NCBI GenBank assembly: GCA_943328795.2
Contig: CALQBK020000027.1
Coordinates: forward strand, 1-36,349
DNA: 36,349 bases
Direction of reading: 5' to 3'
Origin: Bifidobacterium breve
Lineage (GTDB): Bacteria > Myxococcota_A > UBA796 > SXON01
Shown: positions 6,688-13,940 of the stretch, in pieces
Position numbering within the stretch: position 1 is the stretch's first letter
Layout of the letters: each line of letters opens with the position of its first letter
Notes under the pieces: model-generated
What the model saw: the letters and a program-made list of their open reading frames with translations, nothing else
Told to the model about the DNA's origin: nothing
Databases searched by the model: none
Position numbers and translations under genes: made by a program

Positions 6688-8205
6688 CTACCCCCGGTAG
6701 TGCTCCACCACGCGGTGTCGGCTCGCGAACGCGCCAAAGGCCGCCGCCGCCAAGAACGCGAAGCCGGCGAAGAAGAACATTTGGAAGGCCGTCGTGGAGA
6801 GGCCAAGGCCGGTGACCCACGTGTTCACGCGGTCGTTCTTCACCGACGCGTCCGCCAGCAGCACCCACAGGTTCCCCACGGTCACGGAGAGCGACCAGAA
6901 GCTCATCAGCACGCCCTTCATCCGCAGCGGCGCCTGCGAGTAGGCGAACTCGAGCCCCGTGGCGCTCACGAGCACCTCCCCGAACGTCAGCAGGGCGTAC
7001 GGCAGCACCTGCCAGCCGATGCTCACGGCGGACCCGGCGTCCAAGACAAGCTGCATCGCGCCGACCACGACCCAGGACAGCCCCGAGAACGCGATCCCCA
7101 CGGTCATCTTGCGGAGCGCGGTTGGGGTGACCCCGCGGCGCTGCAGCGCCGGGTACAGCACCAAGTTGTTGAACGGGATCAGCAACATCACGAGCGCGGG
7201 GTTCAACGCTTGCATCTGCGAAGGCAAGAACCACGACGGCTTGGTCATGCCCCCCGCCTGCAGGACCCACGTCGAGGCTTTCTGGTCGAACAGCGACCAG
7301 AACGGCGTGACGAGCGCGAAGATGACGAGCAGGCCGAGCACCGAGCGCACGCCGTCCACGGCCTCTGCCGGGTGGTGCTCCCGTGCGGCGTCGAGCTGCA
7401 GCCGGACGCCGAGGCCACCGCAGGCGAGCAGCACCACGAGGGCGAGGCAGAACCCGGCCACGAAGCCAAGCGAGGGCACGAGCGCCAGCGCGCCGACGAA
7501 CCCGACTGCGCCGAGGACCGCCAACGCCGAACCGACCCCGCCAGCGCGCAACGCGGTCGCGCAGACGGGCAAGAACGCGTGCGGGTCCGGCGCCGGCGGG
7601 GGCAACCGGACGTATTGCTTCCGCCCGAGCCAAAGCACGAACGTGGCGATCGCCATCAGCACCCCCGGGATCCCAAACGCGACCGACGGGCCCCAGCGCT
7701 GCAGCGTGATCGGCATCAGCAGCGTAGCGAAGAACGAGCCGAAGTTGATGATCCAGTAGAAGCCGTCGAACACGACGCGCGCCAAGTGCTTGTTCGTGGC
7801 ATCGAACTGGTCGCCGACGAACGCCGAGACGCACGGCTTGATGCCCCCCGAGCCCACCGCGATCAGGAAAAGCCCCAGGTAGAAGCCCTCCTTGTGGCCC
7901 TCGGAGACGGCGAGGCACAGGTGGCCGGTGCAGTACACCAGCGAGAGCCAGAAGATGGTGTTGTACTTGCCGAAGAAGCGGTCGGCGAGCCAGCCGCCGA
8001 GCAGCGGGAAGAAGTACACGCCGATCACGAAGGTGTGGAACACGTCCTTCGCGGCCCCCGCCCGGTCTGCCTCGGCCAAGTCGAGCAGCAGGTAGGACGC
8101 CAAGAACGTGGTGAGGATGTTCCGCATCCCGTAGAACGAGAAGCGCTCGCAGCCCTCGTTGCCGATGATGTACGGGACCTGGGGCGGGAGGCGGGCGGTG
8201 CTCAT
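6688..8205 (-). CDS. POT/PTR family proton-coupled peptide transporter
   Basis: A 505-aa membrane protein. The family motif ExxERFxxY appears as EGCERFSFYG at residues 17-26, which in POT transporters is tied to proton coupling. The loop 2-3 region reads Gly-Gly-Trp-Leu-Ala-Asp-Arg-Phe-Phe-Gly-Lys-Tyr, and the second POT signature Gly-Ser-Gly-Gly-Ile-Lys-Pro-Cys-Val-Ser-Ala-Phe-Gly-Asp-Gln-like stretch lies near residue 125. The family imports di- and tripeptides, sometimes nitrate or other solutes, with protons. In this window several secreted proteases could supply peptides, so peptide uptake is a sensible inference. The start ATG 8205 has TACGCT 7 nt upstream and no ribosome binding site. 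It lies directly upstream of the MFS gene on the same strand. Confidence 0.9.
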   Translation of the reverse strand: MSTARLPPQVPYIIGNEGCERFSFYGMRNILTTFLASYLLLDLAEADRAGAAKDVFHTFVIGVYFFPLLGGWLADRFFGKYNTIFWLSLVYCTGHLCLAVSEGHKEGFYLGLFLIAVGSGGIKPCVSAFVGDQFDATNKHLARVVFDGFYWIINFGSFFATLLMPITLQRWGPSVAFGIPGVLMAIATFVLWLGRKQYVRLPPPAPDPHAFLPVCATALRAGGVGSALAVLGAVGFVGALALVPSLGFVAGFCLALVVLLACGGLGVRLQLDAAREHHPAEAVDGVRSVLGLLVIFALVTPFWSLFDQKASTWVLQAGGMTKPSWFLPSQMQALNPALVMLLIPFNNLVLYPALQRRGVTPTALRKMTVGIAFSGLSWVVVGAMQLVLDAGSAVSIGWQVLPYALLTFGEVLVSATGLEFAYSQAPLRMKGVLMSFWSLSVTVGNLWVLLADASVKNDRVNTWVTGLGLSTTAFQMFFFAGFAFLAAAAFGAFASRHRVVEHYRG

Positions 8206-8212
8206 CTTGGGG

Positions 8213-8218
8213 AGCGTA
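8213..8218 (-). promoter_or_regulatory. Putative -10 box for a leaderless transcript (POT transporter gene)
   Basis: TACGCT on the minus strand ends 7 nt before ATG 8205, with CCCCAAG between and no Shine-Dalgarno. Confidence 0.4.
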
Positions 8219-8255
8219 CCGCGCCCACGGCGCGCGGCGGAGATCGTCCCCGAGA

Positions 8256-8261
8256 TACGCG
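8256..8261 (+). promoter_or_regulatory. Putative -10-like box for a leaderless transcript (MFS gene)
   Basis: GATACGCG lies so that TACGCG ends 7 nt before GTG 8269; the intervening bases are all C/G with no ribosome binding site. The same GATACGCG occurs 6 nt before ATG 35888. Confidence 0.3.
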
Positions 8262-8268
8262 CCCGCCC

Positions 8269-9495
8269 GTGCCCACCCTGTACAACGAGCGGCTGATCCT
8301 CTTCCTCGTCGGGGCGGTGCAGTTCGTCAACATCCTCGACTTCATGATGGTGATGCCGCTCGGCCCCGACTTCGCGGCGTCGCTCCACATCCCGTTGTCC
8401 GAGCTCGGCCTGGTCGCCGGGAGCTACACCGCCGCCGCCGCGGTCTCCGGCATCGCCGGGTCGTACTTCCTCGATCGCTTCGACCGCCGGCTCGCCCTCG
8501 CCACCGCGATGGCCGGGCTCGTGCTCGGCACGATGCTGGGCGGCTTCGCGACGGGCCTGCCGAGCATGATCGCCGCGCGGGTGATCGCCGGCGCGTTCGG
8601 AGGCCCGGCCACCTCGATCGCCGTCGCCATCGTGGCGGACGTCGTACCGGCGGAGCGGCGCGGCGCGGCAATGGGCAAGGTGATGGGCGCCTTCGCCGTG
8701 TCGTCTGTCGTCGGCGTGCCGCTCGGCCTCGAGATCGCCCGGTTCGGCGGGTGGCGCATGCCGTTCTTCTCGGTCGCGGCGATGGGCCTCGTCGTCGCCC
8801 TCGCCGCCGCGTGGTCGATGCCCCCGATCCGCGCGCACCTGGACGCGCCCCGTCCCAAGGTGCAGACCACGCTGATCTCGCTGCTTCGTCAGCCCACCGT
8901 CCGGCTCTCGCTCGCGTGTACGGCGACGGTCACCGGCGCGGCGTTCATCCTGTTTCCGAGCCTGACCGCCTGGGTGCAGTACAACGTCGGCTACCGCCGC
9001 GAGCACCTCGGCATCCTCTACATGGTCGGCGGGGGCTGCAGCTTCTTCTCGATGCGGGCGATCGGCCGGCTCACGGACCGGTTCGGTGGCCTCGTCGTCG
9101 CGCTCGTTGCCAGCCTCGTGTTCGCGGCGAACAGCGCGGCGGCGTTCTTCACCCCCGCGCCGCTGCTGCCGATGATCGCCGTCTACGTCGTGATGATGGT
9201 GTCGAATTCGTCCCGCAACGTGGTGCTGAACACGGTGACGTCGCGCGTCCCCGGGGCGGACGAGCGCGCGCGGTTCTTGTCGCTCCAATCTGCGGCCCAA
9301 CACACCGCCGCGGCGCTCGCGGCCATGGGCTCCTCTGCGCTCCTGACCGAGCTGCCGGACCACAGGCTGGACGGCATGGTCAACATCGCGGGGGTGTCGG
9401 TTGGGTTGACGTTGCTGCTCCCCGTGTTGGTCGCCCGCATCGAGCGGCGCTTGGCTGCGCGAGCGTTGGCCGATCGGCCGCTGCGGGGCGGCTGA
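8269..9495 (+). CDS. MFS transporter (sugar-efflux/drug-exporter-like)
   Basis: A 408-aa MFS protein with about 12 membrane segments. The N-terminal segment contains Asn-Ile-Leu-Asp-Phe-Met-Met-Val-Met-Pro-Leu-Gly-Pro (residues 20-32), typical of the AraJ/drug-resistance exporter branch. The first conserved loop reads Asp-Arg-Phe-Asp-Arg-Arg, and the motif-B/C area contains Val-Pro-Ala-Glu-Arg-Arg-Gly-Ala-Ala-Met-Gly-Lys. The second half repeats the layout with Gly-Arg-Leu-Thr-Asp-Arg-Phe-Gly. The GTG at 8269 is the only good start before the first helix. The substrate is unknown. It is divergent from the POT gene, 63 bp away, and converges on the SEC-C gene with a 31-bp gap. Confidence 0.85.
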   Translation: MPTLYNERLILFLVGAVQFVNILDFMMVMPLGPDFAASLHIPLSELGLVAGSYTAAAAVSGIAGSYFLDRFDRRLALATAMAGLVLGTMLGGFATGLPSMIAARVIAGAFGGPATSIAVAIVADVVPAERRGAAMGKVMGAFAVSSVVGVPLGLEIARFGGWRMPFFSVAAMGLVVALAAAWSMPPIRAHLDAPRPKVQTTLISLLRQPTVRLSLACTATVTGAAFILFPSLTAWVQYNVGYRREHLGILYMVGGGCSFFSMRAIGRLTDRFGGLVVALVASLVFAANSAAAFFTPAPLLPMIAVYVVMMVSNSSRNVVLNTVTSRVPGADERARFLSLQSAAQHTAAALAAMGSSALLTELPDHRLDGMVNIAGVSVGLTLLLPVLVARIERRLAARALADRPLRGG

Positions 9496-9526
9496 GCGAG
9501 GGCGCGGAGGACGGTGTGGCCACCGC

Positions 9527-10669
9527 TCACGTCACCCGCCCTCGCCCCCGCAGATCCTTCAACCGCTGCACCAGACCCCAGCTGGTCGCGTTGCGTACCG
9601 GCCGTGCCAGCGCTTCCTCGAGCAGGGCGATCGCGCGGGGGACGTCGGCGTAAGCGCCAACTGCGTCGTCGCTCAGCGCGTCGGCGAGCAGGGCGTAGGC
9701 GTCGGCGTCGTCGGGGTCCTCGTGGAGGATCGCGGTGAGGACGCGCTCCCCCTCGGCGGTCTCGCCGAGGCTGTAGTGGAGGTCCGCGAGGTCGCGGCGA
9801 ATTCGACGGTCGTCGAGGTGCTCCGCCACGGCACAGTACACCGCTCGGGCCCACCGGCCGAGGGCTCGTTCGGACCGCACGAGGCCCCGAAGCTCGGTCG
9901 CGACATCGCCCGCCCAGTTCCCGACCGTGTTCAGCCCCGGGCCGAAGGCGGCGTCCAGCGCGTTGATCGACCCCTCCTCGGGGAGCGCGTCGAGGAGCAG
10001 CATCCAGGTATCGAGCCAGGTCGCGCACGCGGCCCGGGCGTCCCCGGCTTCCAGGGAGTCGTAGCCATCCTGCATCACCTCGTCGATCATCTCGAGCGAG
10101 GCGAGCTGGGGCACCCACCGCCGCCAGAGCTCGCAGGCCACGAGTCCGAGGAACTCCGCGTCCAACCCCGTGTGAGCCCAGTCGAGCGAGAGGTCCCAAG
10201 CCGAAAATTCCTCGCGCGCGGCCTCGCTCAGCGACACCTGGTCCACCTGGACGCCGAGACGCGCGAGCGTCGCCTGCAGCGCAGTCGTCTCCATCGCCCG
10301 CACGCGCGCGATCGTCCACACCGGCGGCTGGCCCCCGGGGCCGGACCCGGTGCGTTCCCTGAGCTGCGCGACGATCCAGGGGTGGAGGCCCAGGTCCTGG
10401 AGCTCGCCCCTGCTGATGGCCTCGGCGGCGGCGGGGGTAAACGAGGCGCCACGGAGGGTCTTACGAGCTCCGCGGCCGGCTCGTGGTGCCAGCGGAAACG
10501 GGTGGACGGGCTTGGCAAAACCGGGGACCTGTGGTGGCGCGCGCTCGTCGAGACAACAGTGCTTGTACTTCTTCCCGCTCCCGCAGGGACACGCTGCGTT
10601 TCGACCGATCTTGTTCGCCACTGGCGCTCGCTCCGTTGCCGCGGGGAATAAGGTCGCGGGCGAGTCCAT
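9527..10669 (-). CDS. SEC-C metal-binding domain protein with TPR-like repeats
   Basis: A 380-aa cytoplasmic protein. Residues 20-40 contain the SEC-C zinc knuckle Ala-Cys-Pro-Cys-Gly-Ser-Gly-Lys-Lys-Tyr-Lys-His-Cys-Cys, with Cys 27, 29, 38 and 39 as candidate ligands. SEC-C, first known from the SecA C-terminus, mediates binding to proteins or ribosomes. The rest is helical and the last ~110 residues look like TPR units (Ala-Asp-Leu-His-Tyr-Ser-Leu-Gly-Glu-Thr; Asp-Pro-Asp-Asp-Ala-Asp-Ala-Tyr-Ala-Leu-Leu-Ala). The ATG has an excellent ribosome binding site, GGAGG with 6-nt spacing. It is divergent from the ptuA-like gene, 110 bp away. Its role is unknown; a partner or regulator of the neighbouring defence-like genes is possible but unproven. 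Confidence 0.75.
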   Translation of the reverse strand: MDSPATLFPAATERAPVANKIGRNAACPCGSGKKYKHCCLDERAPPQVPGFAKPVHPFPLAPRAGRGARKTLRGASFTPAAAEAISRGELQDLGLHPWIVAQLRERTGSGPGGQPPVWTIARVRAMETTALQATLARLGVQVDQVSLSEAAREEFSAWDLSLDWAHTGLDAEFLGLVACELWRRWVPQLASLEMIDEVMQDGYDSLEAGDARAACATWLDTWMLLLDALPEEGSINALDAAFGPGLNTVGNWAGDVATELRGLVRSERALGRWARAVYCAVAEHLDDRRIRRDLADLHYSLGETAEGERVLTAILHEDPDDADAYALLADALSDDAVGAYADVPRAIALLEEALARPVRNATSWGLVQRLKDLRGRGRVT

Positions 10670-10779
10670 GCACCACCTCCGCTCTCGTCAGCTTCTTCGA
10701 GCCGGCCGCTGTCACCCAGGCCTGGACGGGTAGTGGAGAGGAAGGCGAACGGCAAGGGCAAGGGGCGATAGGAGGGGGC

Positions 10780-11982
10780 ATGCTGCGAATCGACAAGGTC
10801 ACCGTGAGCAACTACCGCTGCTTCGGCGAGGGAGTGGAGCTCTCGTTGGAGCCGGATTGCACGGTGTTGATGGCGGAGAACGCGGGTGGCAAGACCGCGC
10901 TGCTCACCGCGCTGGCCATCGTCTTGGCCCGTCGGCTCGATCCTCGGCCGTTGAGACCGCGCCCCGCCATCGACACGCGCCAGGTGCGTACCTCGACGGG
11001 GGCGCTTGAGCCGGCGGGGCCTTGCTCCTTCCGCAGCTCGCTCACTGTGGACGGCGGCAGCGTGCATTCGGCGTTCCTCGCGCACCGGAGTTGGCGTCCC
11101 CCCGGCGACGTCGGTTGGATGCTCCCGGGCGTCGACTGGCCGATCATGGCCTTCTACGGCACCCAGCGGCTTGGTGCCCGAGCGCGCGTGGGCCGCCCCA
11201 AGCCGCAGCCACGCCAGCGGACGGACGGGTACACCGACTGCCTCGACCCCAGGGCGACCCAGGGGCGCCTGCTGGCTTGGATGTTCCAGATGGCGCTCGC
11301 GGACACACAGCGTCGGCAACGCGGCGAGCCCGTCATCGGCCTGTTCGACGCTGTCTGCGCGGCGATGGCGCGCGCCACCGAGGGCGTCAAAGAGGTCTGG
11401 TACGACCTCTCCGCGTCGGAACCCCGCGTGCGGTTCCACGACGGCTCAGAGTCGGGTTGGTCCCAGCTCTCCGATGGTTACCACAGCTTCCTCGCGCTCA
11501 TCGCCGACATCGCGCGACGGGCCGTCACCCTCAACGATCACCTCGGCGCGGACGCTCCCGCCCTCACAACCGGCGTCGTCCTCATCGACGAGATCGACCT
11601 CCACCTGCACCCACGCTGGCAGCGTCGGGTCGTCGCGGGCCTGCGGCGCGCCTTCCCCAAGATGCAGTTCGTCCTGACCACCCACTCCCCGCAGGTGCTC
11701 GGCAGCGTCGAGAACAGGCAGGTCCGTCGGCTGGTCAACTACAAGGTCGAGCAGGGCGGCATCTACGTCCAGGATCGCGACTCCAACGCCATCCTCGCCG
11801 ACGCGATGGGGGATGACGAGCGGTCGCCGCATGGGAACGAGCTGCTTCGGGAGCTGTACGCGGCGATTGACACCGGGAACATCGAGGTCGGCGAGCGCAA
11901 GCTCACAGCGCTTCGCGCGGTCTGGGGTCCCACAGACCCCGCGATCGTGCGTGCGGAAGCCATGCTGGACTGGAGGCGCTGA
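10780..11982 (+). CDS. ptuA: AAA/ABC-type ATPase of a Septu-like defence system
   Basis: A 400-aa SMC/RecF-like ATPase. It starts Ile-Asp-Lys-Val-Thr-Val-Ser-Asn-Tyr-Arg-Cys-Phe, typical of overcoming-lysogenization-defect/Septu ATPases. The Walker A is AENAGGKT (32-39), with Ala in place of the usual first Gly and Lys 38 retained. The signature LSDGYHS is at 230-236, Walker B VVLIDE at 266-271 with His-Leu-His-Pro after it, and the switch His 302 is in LTTHSPQ. The C-terminal helices (Leu-Tyr-Ala-Ala-Ile-Asp-Thr-Gly-Asn) match what is seen in ATPases paired with PtuB-type nucleases. ATG 10780 has a very strong ribosome binding site (GGAGGGG). The nuclease gene follows after one base. In Septu, PtuA oligomers scaffold and gate PtuB; that role here is by family inference. 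No reverse transcriptase is present, so it is not a retron. Confidence 0.85.
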   Translation: MLRIDKVTVSNYRCFGEGVELSLEPDCTVLMAENAGGKTALLTALAIVLARRLDPRPLRPRPAIDTRQVRTSTGALEPAGPCSFRSSLTVDGGSVHSAFLAHRSWRPPGDVGWMLPGVDWPIMAFYGTQRLGARARVGRPKPQPRQRTDGYTDCLDPRATQGRLLAWMFQMALADTQRRQRGEPVIGLFDAVCAAMARATEGVKEVWYDLSASEPRVRFHDGSESGWSQLSDGYHSFLALIADIARRAVTLNDHLGADAPALTTGVVLIDEIDLHLHPRWQRRVVAGLRRAFPKMQFVLTTHSPQVLGSVENRQVRRLVNYKVEQGGIYVQDRDSNAILADAMGDDERSPHGNELLRELYAAIDTGNIEVGERKLTALRAVWGPTDPAIVRAEAMLDWRR

Positions 11983-11983
11983 C

Positions 11984-12700
11984 ATGCGGCGCATCCCAAA
12001 GGGCGCTCTCCCCGTGAACGTCGACCCTCCGGGTCGGCCTGCCCGCTCACTCGTGCAGGCGCAGCACGACCTTGCGCTCGGTCTCCGCAAGCTGGCGCCA
12101 ACGGCGAACCCCGCCGAGCACGCGCGCAAGAGTCACTTCGACGCGCGCCACAAGCCTGCTTTGGCCGAGCCTTTGCACCGGGAACAGCGCGGCATCTGCG
12201 TTTACTGCGAGGGCAGGGTCAGGCCCGACGAAGGCACCGTCGAACATTGGGTGGCGCTCAGCCGGGATCCCGCCCGTGCCCTCGACTGGAAGAACCTGTA
12301 CCTATCTTGCACCGTGGCCGACTCCTGCGACAAGCACAAGGCCGACCAGTCCATGGGGACGCTCCCGCTGCCTTGCGATTGCAGCTACGAGCAGCACGTC
12401 GGGTTCACGTCCGGCGGCGAGATCTACGCGAAGGAGGGGCCGTACCGCGAGGCGCTTGAGGGCGTGCTCGGCACATCGGACGAGCCCAAAGTGCTCAACC
12501 TGAACGGGCGCAGGCAGCGCGCCGCTCGGGCTGCCGCGATTGAGCAGCTCAAAGCGCAGATCGCGGGGACCGGGCGGTCGCTTCCGCTGGAGCAGCGACA
12601 GGCGGTAGCCGCCAAGCTGCTCGCCCGGAACCCGCTCCCGGCCTACGTCGGCGCCCAGGTGGCGTGGGTCCTGTGGGAGACCGGGGCGCGACCGGGGTGA
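11984..12700 (+). CDS. ptuB: HNH nuclease of a Septu-like defence system (PtuB/TIGR02646-like)
   Basis: A 238-aa protein encoded one base after the ATPase gene, with GGAGG located within the end of that gene. The HNH core runs from residue 66 to 122: zinc-type pair Cys 72 / Cys 75 in ICVYCEG, the catalytic Glu 87-His 88 in VEHW, Asn 104 in DWKNL, then Cys 109, Cys 115 and His 118-Lys 119 in SCDKHK. This order (CxxCE, EH, W-N-L, CDxHK) is that of PtuB and of the HNH proteins linked to retrons. Downstream helices (residues 160-238) may contact the ATPase. A pairing with an ATPase of this type is the defining Septu arrangement. The expected role is nucleic acid cleavage after phage sensing. All expected HNH residues appear present, so I infer an active enzyme. 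Confidence 0.8.
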   Translation: MRRIPKGALPVNVDPPGRPARSLVQAQHDLALGLRKLAPTANPAEHARKSHFDARHKPALAEPLHREQRGICVYCEGRVRPDEGTVEHWVALSRDPARALDWKNLYLSCTVADSCDKHKADQSMGTLPLPCDCSYEQHVGFTSGGEIYAKEGPYREALEGVLGTSDEPKVLNLNGRRQRAARAAAIEQLKAQIAGTGRSLPLEQRQAVAAKLLARNPLPAYVGAQVAWVLWETGARPG

Positions 12701-12773
12701 CGCCAAGCGGGAGCAGGGCGAGTAGACTGCGCCACCAGCGGGCCACCCCAGATCGGCGTTACGCGCCCGGCCG

Positions 12774-13850
12774 ATGACCACCCCCCCGATCCACCTCCTC
12801 GGCCTCCTCCCCGAGGACCTCGTCGCCCACATGGAAGCGCGAGGCGAGCGTTGCTCGCTCACCGAGGCGAGGCAGGTGCTCTCGCGGGTGATCTCGGAGG
12901 GCGCGTCGGACCCTACGCCTCGGCGCGAACCCCGCCGTGCGCTCGTCGAGGCCATCCGGCGGCAGGCGACGTGGGAGCGCCTCGAGGTGCTTGAGCGCGT
13001 GCCCGACGAGGAGGGGAAGAGCGTCCGGTACCTGTTCCGCTCGCCGGACGGCGCGCTGTCGGAGGCCGTGCGGATCGGGCTCCACAAGCCGGATCACTTC
13101 ACGGTGTGCCTGTCGTCGCAGGTGGGGTGCGCGATGCAGTGCGCGTTCTGCGCGACGGGCCGGCTTGGGCTCACCCGGAACCTGGAGCCGTGGGAGATCC
13201 TGTCCGCGTTCCTGACCGTCCGCGACGAGGCCCCGGGGCGGGTCGCCGGGGCGGTGTTCATGGGGCAAGGCGAGCCCTTCCACTCCTACGACGCCGTGAT
13301 CCAAGCCGCGCGCGTGCTGTGCAGCCCATCTGGCGGCCGGATCGCGAAGGAGACGATCACGATCTCCACGGTTGGGTTGGTCCCCCAGATCCGGCGCTAC
13401 ACCCGCGAACGGCACCCGTACAAGCTGATCATCTCGCTCACGTCCACGGTCGCCGAGCGCCGCGTCCAACTCTTGCCGGTGGCGGGCCGGACGGACCTGG
13501 CCGAGCTCGCGTCGGCGATCCGCGACTACTCGGAGGTCGCGCAGGACCGGGTGACCGTCGCGTGGGTCGTGATCGGCGGGGTCAACACGGGCCAGGACGA
13601 GGTCGACGGCCTCCGAAGGCTGCTGAGCGACCTGCCGCTGCGGATCAACCTGATCGACGTCAACGACAACCGGCCCGAGAGCGCCGGCGGCTTTCGGCGG
13701 GCGACCCCGGGCGAGCTGAAGGCGTTCCTCGACAAGCTGCAGGTGCTGAAGGTGCCCGTGGTCCGCCGCTACTCGGTGGGGCAAGACAAGGACTCGGCGT
13801 GCGGGATGTTGGCGGGGAGGAGGGCGGCAGCGGCTGCCCAGGAGCGCTGA
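12774..13850 (+). CDS. rlmN: RlmN/Cfr-type radical SAM RNA methyltransferase
   Basis: A 358-aa enzyme. The radical SAM cluster Cys are 119, 123 and 126 (CxxxCxxC in CAMQCAFC). The family-specific Cys 112 (in TVCLSSQVGC) and the methyl-carrying Cys 343 (DSACGML) are both present, so the ping-pong methylation chemistry of RlmN/Cfr should work. The stretch GRLGLTRNLEPWEI is like the RlmN segment after the cluster, and the SAM-binding Gly-Glu-Pro is present (MGQGEP). RlmN methylates C2 of A2503 in 23S rRNA and A37 of some tRNAs; Cfr methylates C8 of A2503. The sequence alone does not exclude a Cfr-like or divergent subfamily; the N-terminal helix region differs from common RlmN. A TAGACT box lies at 12723-12728, about 45 nt upstream of the start. 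It lies 73 bp after the nuclease gene. Confidence 0.75.
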   Translation: MTTPPIHLLGLLPEDLVAHMEARGERCSLTEARQVLSRVISEGASDPTPRREPRRALVEAIRRQATWERLEVLERVPDEEGKSVRYLFRSPDGALSEAVRIGLHKPDHFTVCLSSQVGCAMQCAFCATGRLGLTRNLEPWEILSAFLTVRDEAPGRVAGAVFMGQGEPFHSYDAVIQAARVLCSPSGGRIAKETITISTVGLVPQIRRYTRERHPYKLIISLTSTVAERRVQLLPVAGRTDLAELASAIRDYSEVAQDRVTVAWVVIGGVNTGQDEVDGLRRLLSDLPLRINLIDVNDNRPESAGGFRRATPGELKAFLDKLQVLKVPVVRRYSVGQDKDSACGMLAGRRAAAAAQER

Positions 13851-13911
13851 AACCCCTCGTGGCGTCAACCGCCCGAAGGTATCTTGACCCCGGACGCGCC
13901 GCCTCCGGACA

Positions 13912-13939
13912 CCCCGCCCCGGGCTTGATACCGGCGGGG
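13912..13939 (+). promoter_or_regulatory. GC-rich inverted repeat before the leucine-rich protein gene
   Basis: CCCCGCC (13912-13918) and GGCGGGG (13933-13939) form a perfect 7-bp stem with a 14-nt loop. The 3' arm ends one base before GTG 13941 and holds the only purine-rich ribosome-site candidate. There is no U tract, so it does not look like a terminator; it may limit translation. Confidence 0.35.
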
Positions 13940-13940
13940 C

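Noticed and set aside
5848-8268. Upstream extension of the plus-strand MFS gene into a 1215-codon frame
   Set aside because: The extension is antisense to the MFS and POT genes and reads as Arg/Pro/Ser-rich sequence; the real protein begins at GTG 8269 just before the first membrane helix.
10780-12700. Retron of the ATPase-HNH type
   Set aside because: No reverse transcriptase gene and no msr/msd-like RNA structure is seen on either side.
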